A stretch of 64,000 bases of DNA, taken from positions 335,638 through 399,637 of the forward strand of contig NZ_BSEV01000001.1 in assembly GCF_027922005.1 (NCBI RefSeq), in the 5' to 3' direction. The number at the start of each line of letters is the position of its first letter. Positions within the stretch are counted from its first letter, which is position 1. The position numbers were made by a program, and so were the translations under genes. Below are positions 60,546 through 64,000 of the stretch, in pieces. This stretch comes from Streptosporangium carneum (GTDB lineage: Bacteria; Actinomycetota; Actinomycetes; Streptosporangiales; Streptosporangiaceae). Under the pieces are notes generated by a model. The model was given only the letters and a program-made list of their open reading frames with translations. It was not told the origin of the DNA and did no database searches.

Positions 60546-62414
60546 ATGTCCATGTCTCTTCGCCCATGGCGAGCCTCACTCGCCGCCGTCCCCCTCGCGG
60601 CCGTGACGGCGGTCGCGGGGGCTCCCGCCGCCTCCGCGACCGCTGAGCCGGAGATCGAAGTCTCCGGCGGAGTCACCCAGCCCGTCTTCTCCTACACCGA
60701 TGCCATCCGCGAGCACGTCCGGGTGGAGTCGCCGCTCGACAGTGACGGCGACGGCAGGAAGGACCTGGTCCGGGTGGACATCATCCGGCCGAAGGAGTCC
60801 GACTTCGGGCTCAAGGTCCCGGTGATCATGCACCAGAGCCCGTACTTCGACAATCCCGGCGTCGGCTTCCAGCTGGATCACAAGAAATACGACGCGAACG
60901 ACAATCTGACGAAGTTTCCGCTGTTCTATGACAACTACTTCGTGCCCCGCGGTTACGCGTTCGTGTCGGTCGACATGGTCGGCACCCGGTTGTCAGAAGG
61001 CTGCCCGACCGGAGGCGGCCCGTCCGACGTGCTGGGCGGCAAGGCGGTCGTGGACTGGCTGAACGGCCGCGCACCCGCCTACGACGACAACGGCGACCCG
61101 GTGAAGGCCACGTGGACCACCGGGCGCACCGGGATGATCGGTCACTCCTACGAGGGCGCGCTGGCCATCGGGGTGGCGGGCACCGGGGTGGCCGGGCTGG
61201 AAACGATCGTGCCGCTCGCCGCGCCGAGCAGTTGGTACGACATGTGGCGGGTGAACGGCACCCTCACGGACTTCAAGGGCGGGCAGGTGTGGCTGGCCAA
61301 GCGGGTCGACGCCGATCCGCCCGAGAAGTGCGCGGCGGTGCACCAGCGGATGACCGTCGGCTCCGACGACGCCACCGGCGACCACAACGCCTACTGGGGC
61401 GAGCTCGACTACCGGGACGGGCCGATCTCGAGCGCGCGCGACGTGCGCGCCAGCGTCTTCCCGGTGGTGGGCATGCACGACCGCAACGTGATGGGCAACC
61501 AGTTCTCCCGGTGGTGGGCCGCGTTGCCCCGCCGCGTCGAGCGCAAGGTGTGGGTCACGCAGTACGGTCACCTGGACCCGTTCTGGGCCCGCCGCGACGT
61601 GTGGGTCGACACCCTGCACAAGTGGTTCGACCACGAGCTGATGGGCGTGGCCAACGACATCATGCGCCGGCCGCGCGCCGACGTGCAGCTCGGCCCGGAC
61701 CGCTGGATCACCCAGGCCGGCTGGCCGGCGCCGACGCGTACGGTGACCCTGAGGCCGCGGCAGGACGGCTCGCTGGTCCGCGGCCCCTCCAAGGGCGCTG
61801 GCAGCTTCCTCGACACCAAGCAGGCCGAGCTCGCGATGGCCGAGAGCCCCGCCACCGCCGACCCGAACCGGCTGGCCTACCTGACGCCGCCGTTGGAGGA
61901 GGCGGTGCGGTTGTCCGGAACGCCGACGGTGAGCCTCAAGGTCAAGCTGGACAGGTCCACCGCCAACCTGGGCGTCCTGCTCGTCGACTACGGCACCGAC
62001 ACCCGCATCCACGGCGTCGACCCCGCCCAGGGGCAGGGCCTCAAACTCGTCCACGGACAGGACTGCGTCGGCGAGGGCACGGCCGATGACGACGGCTGCT
62101 ACTTCAGGGCCGGGGACAACACGATCACCTCCGGCCTCCAGGTGGTCTCCCGCGGCGTCATCGACGCGCAGAACCGCAGGTCGCTGAGCCGTCCGGCACC
62201 TTTGACCCCGGGCCGGCCGTACCAGATCACCTGGGAGATGTTGCCGCAGGACTACGAGTTCAAGGCCGGACACCGGCTGGGTCTGGTGCTGACCGGGACC
62301 AACGCCGACCTGGACCAGGCCGTCCTCGGCGAGGGCGAAACCGCCACCGGGGCCAGGGTCACCGTCGACCTGGCCGGCACCTCGATCACGCTGCCGCTGG
62401 CGATCTCCGGCTGA
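60546..62414 (+). CDS. Secreted Xaa-Pro dipeptidyl-peptidase/CocE-like serine hydrolase (S15)
   Basis: 622 residues with a signal peptide (residues 1 to about 32, ASLAAVPLAAVTAVAGAPAA then SASA-type cleavage). Alpha/beta hydrolase with nucleophile Ser201 in GMIGHSYEGALA; acid/His candidates are in VVGMHDRNVMG and QYGHLDPFWARR. A C-terminal jelly-roll domain (about 470-620) is typical of S15/CocE proteins. It should cleave X-Pro dipeptides or esters outside the cell. A downstream ATG two codons later is equally possible as start. Confidence 0.88.
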   Translation: MSMSLRPWRASLAAVPLAAVTAVAGAPAASATAEPEIEVSGGVTQPVFSYTDAIREHVRVESPLDSDGDGRKDLVRVDIIRPKESDFGLKVPVIMHQSPYFDNPGVGFQLDHKKYDANDNLTKFPLFYDNYFVPRGYAFVSVDMVGTRLSEGCPTGGGPSDVLGGKAVVDWLNGRAPAYDDNGDPVKATWTTGRTGMIGHSYEGALAIGVAGTGVAGLETIVPLAAPSSWYDMWRVNGTLTDFKGGQVWLAKRVDADPPEKCAAVHQRMTVGSDDATGDHNAYWGELDYRDGPISSARDVRASVFPVVGMHDRNVMGNQFSRWWAALPRRVERKVWVTQYGHLDPFWARRDVWVDTLHKWFDHELMGVANDIMRRPRADVQLGPDRWITQAGWPAPTRTVTLRPRQDGSLVRGPSKGAGSFLDTKQAELAMAESPATADPNRLAYLTPPLEEAVRLSGTPTVSLKVKLDRSTANLGVLLVDYGTDTRIHGVDPAQGQGLKLVHGQDCVGEGTADDDGCYFRAGDNTITSGLQVVSRGVIDAQNRRSLSRPAPLTPGRPYQITWEMLPQDYEFKAGHRLGLVLTGTNADLDQAVLGEGETATGARVTVDLAGTSITLPLAISG

Positions 62415-62454
62415 CAGCGAGCCGGGCTTCCCTCCACACATGCAGGACAAGGCG

Positions 62455-62506
62455 GTTCACCTTGTCTCCTACCAGTTCAGGTTCACCTTGTCTCCTACCA
62501 GTTCAG
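62455..62506 (+). repeat. Perfect 26-base tandem duplication before the SDR gene
   Basis: 62455-62480 and 62481-62506 are identical (GTTCACCTTGTC...CAGTTCAG). The second copy ends in the AGGAG ribosome site of the next gene. Confidence 0.95.
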
Positions 62507-62518
62507 GAGTATCCGCAC

Positions 62519-63358
62519 ATGAAAACCACCTGGTTCGTCACCGGTGCCGGTCGCGGTCTGGGCCGCGCCTATGCCGAGGCCGCGCTGGAGCGCGGTGACC
62601 AGGTCGTCGCCGTCTCCCGAAGCGTCGTGCGCGGCGACTTCGACGACGCCTACGGCGACCGCGTGCTGCCCTTGGCCGTCGACGTGACCGACCGGGACGC
62701 CGTGTTCACCGCGGTGTCCACCGCGGTCGAGCGCTTCGGGCGGCTCGACATCGTGGTGAACAACGCCGGGAACATGTCCTCGGGCATGGTGGAGGAGTTC
62801 ACCGAGGCCGAGGCCCGCGCCCAACTGGAGGTCAACTTCTTCGGCGCGCTGTGGGTCAGCCAGGCGGCCCTGGGGCGGATGCGTGAGCAGGGGTCCGGTC
62901 ACATCGTGCAGATCTCCAGCGTCGGCGGCCTGGGCGGCTTCCCGAGCACGGGGTTGTACAGCGCGAGCAAGTTCGCGCTGGAGGGCATGAGCGAGGCGCT
63001 GGCGCTGGAGGCGGCCGCCTTCGGGGTGAAGGTCACCATCGTCCAGCCGGGCGGCTACTGGACCGATCTGTACACCAGCATGACCTCGACCGCTCCGGCG
63101 GAGCCGTACGGTCCGCTACGTGCCGAGCTGGCCAAGCAGTGGGCCGAGGGGTCGATCGACAGCGATCCGAGGTTGGCCGCCGAGGCGATGCTGAAGCTGG
63201 TCGACAGCCCGGAGCCGCCGCTACGGTTGCTGCTCGGGAGCATGGTGTACGACCTGGCCTTTGACATCTCGCGCCGACGGATGGAGGTGTGGGCGGGCTG
63301 GGAGGAGGTCAGCCGGGCCGCCGAGCACGCCGTACCCGCTCCCGGGAGCGATGGCTGA
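62519..63358 (+). CDS. SDR-family oxidoreductase
   Basis: 279 residues from the ATG at 62519 (AGGAG 9 bases upstream). Classical SDR: VTGAGRGLGRAYAEAAL, NNAGNMSSGM, SSVGGLGGFPSTGLYSASKFA with Tyr-x3-Lys (YSASK), then VQPGGYWTDLY. The C-terminal extension is about 40 residues longer than the minimal fold, as in retinol-dehydrogenase-like SDRs of actinomycetes. The substrate is unknown. Confidence 0.9.
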   Translation: MKTTWFVTGAGRGLGRAYAEAALERGDQVVAVSRSVVRGDFDDAYGDRVLPLAVDVTDRDAVFTAVSTAVERFGRLDIVVNNAGNMSSGMVEEFTEAEARAQLEVNFFGALWVSQAALGRMREQGSGHIVQISSVGGLGGFPSTGLYSASKFALEGMSEALALEAAAFGVKVTIVQPGGYWTDLYTSMTSTAPAEPYGPLRAELAKQWAEGSIDSDPRLAAEAMLKLVDSPEPPLRLLLGSMVYDLAFDISRRRMEVWAGWEEVSRAAEHAVPAPGSDG

Positions 63359-63657
63359 CCTTGATGCGGTCGAACGGTGCCGATCGCGCTCTCATCCGTG
63401 ATCAGGGTCTGTGACGCCGTTGGGCGAGGGCCGGCGCGCACGTCGGGGGCGGACGAACACGCGAAGACGGAGTTGACCCCTCGGTCGGGACACACAGACC
63501 GGCAGCTGTCGGGGGCGAGGGAGGAACGGGCCAGGAATCCGCCGGGGTAACCCGTGACCCCGGCAGGCGTGGCGGCGCCGTCCCCCCAGATCCCACGCCG
63601 CCACGCCTGGTCCATCGGGGTCGTCCGGACAGCAGCTCCGTCCAGATCACCCCAGCC
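63359..63657. other. Gene-free stretch
   Basis: No gene recognised between the SDR gene and the truncated MltG-like gene. It may contain the displaced 3' part of that gene, but I could not match it. Confidence 0.4.
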
Positions 63658-64000
63658 TCACGGATCGAGCAGGGCGGCGTCCCGTGCACCTCGGGCCTGC
63701 CGCCAAACCCGTGCGATCTTGGGCATGTCGCGCTTGTCGGTCGACTCGGCCTGGACGATGCTGGCGATGGTCATGATCTCCAGTGGCGTACGGCCGACAC
63801 GCCTGGCAACGTCCACCAGGTCGCTGTCCTCGGCGGCGCGCTTGAAGCGTGTCACCATCGCGGCGAGGATCTCGTCGGGGCTCGACGTGGGCGAGAACTC
63901 GTAGGTTCCGGAGAAGAACTCGTAGGTTCCGGAGAAGAGGAATCCCTCCAGCGCGCCTTTGGCGTAGGCCGGAAGGCCAAGCGCCCTGCTGTCCTGGCGG
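63658..64000 (-). pseudogene. MltG-like endolytic transglycosylase, truncated C-terminus (continues beyond window)
   Basis: The open frame enters from the right edge: ALGLPAYAKGALEGFLFSGT, then a doubled FSGTYEF, ILAAMVTRF, and the MltG core TPLEIMTIASIVQAES with MPKIARVWRQ. MltG cuts nascent glycan strands. After the KIARV position, where the family continues with a YNRL segment and a further 80 or more residues, this frame stops within 20 residues. So a truncated or frameshifted gene is likely. The 21-base duplication is in frame. Confidence 0.6.
63895..63936. repeat. 21-base in-frame tandem duplication in the MltG-like gene
   Basis: 63895-63915 and 63916-63936 are identical and add seven codons (second FSGTYEF). 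Confidence 0.95.

Overview
This window is high-GC actinomycete chromosome around the replication origin. The core order (ponA-like PBP, padR-ino1, cca, DUF6049, murJ, pseudokinase, sigM and its anti-sigma factor, trxB, trxA, parB, parA, rsmG, jag, yidC, yidD, rnpA, rpmH, dnaA, dnaN, gnd, recF, dciA, gyrB, gyrA, DUF3566, tRNA-Ile) follows the dnaA neighbourhood of Mycobacterium and Streptomyces. GTG and TTG starts are frequent. Protein style suggests Streptosporangiaceae (Nonomuraea/Streptosporangium-like), which is an inference that no marker in the window proves.

Layout. 1-21 kb: envelope and stress genes. These are a truncated class A PBP, PadR with a clear operator followed by inositol-phosphate synthase, IPP isomerase, an MFS carrier, biotin aminotransferase, CCA-adding enzyme, the lipid II flippase MurJ with a separate pseudokinase, SigM and its anti-sigma factor, thioredoxin reductase and thioredoxin, a GNAT enzyme and an aminotransferase. 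21-22.4 kb is a gene-free degenerate repeat field. 22.4-31.4 kb holds D-Ala-D-Ala ligase, a threonine-aldolase-like enzyme, five parS sites (two inside long palindromes), parAB, rsmG, jag, yidC, yidD, rnpA and rpmH. 31.4-44.8 kb is the replication core, with DnaA boxes on both sides of dnaA, followed by dnaN through gyrA. 

At 44.86-52.68 kb a tRNA-Ile gene carries an integrated element bounded by a 105-base imperfect direct repeat. It holds an intact, lower-GC ATPase-HNH nuclease pair of the Septu (PtuA-PtuB) defence type. The rest is a decaying element: an HTH/excisionase, a frameshifted DNA methyltransferase, a P-loop kinase, recombinase relics, a GntR regulator, a PLD-like relic and a DUF6461 protein. 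Just beyond it lies an abortive-infection-like relic.

53-64 kb is accessory: a hybrid GAF-histidine kinase, two SDR enzymes, a TetR with a palindromic operator, a LysR regulator, a Tn3 transposase relic, VOC proteins, a secreted S15-type peptidase and a truncated MltG-like gene running off the window.

Functionally, the left two thirds couples chromosome replication and segregation to envelope synthesis and redox control. The right third is a mobile, defence-bearing and decaying accessory zone that begins exactly at the tRNA.
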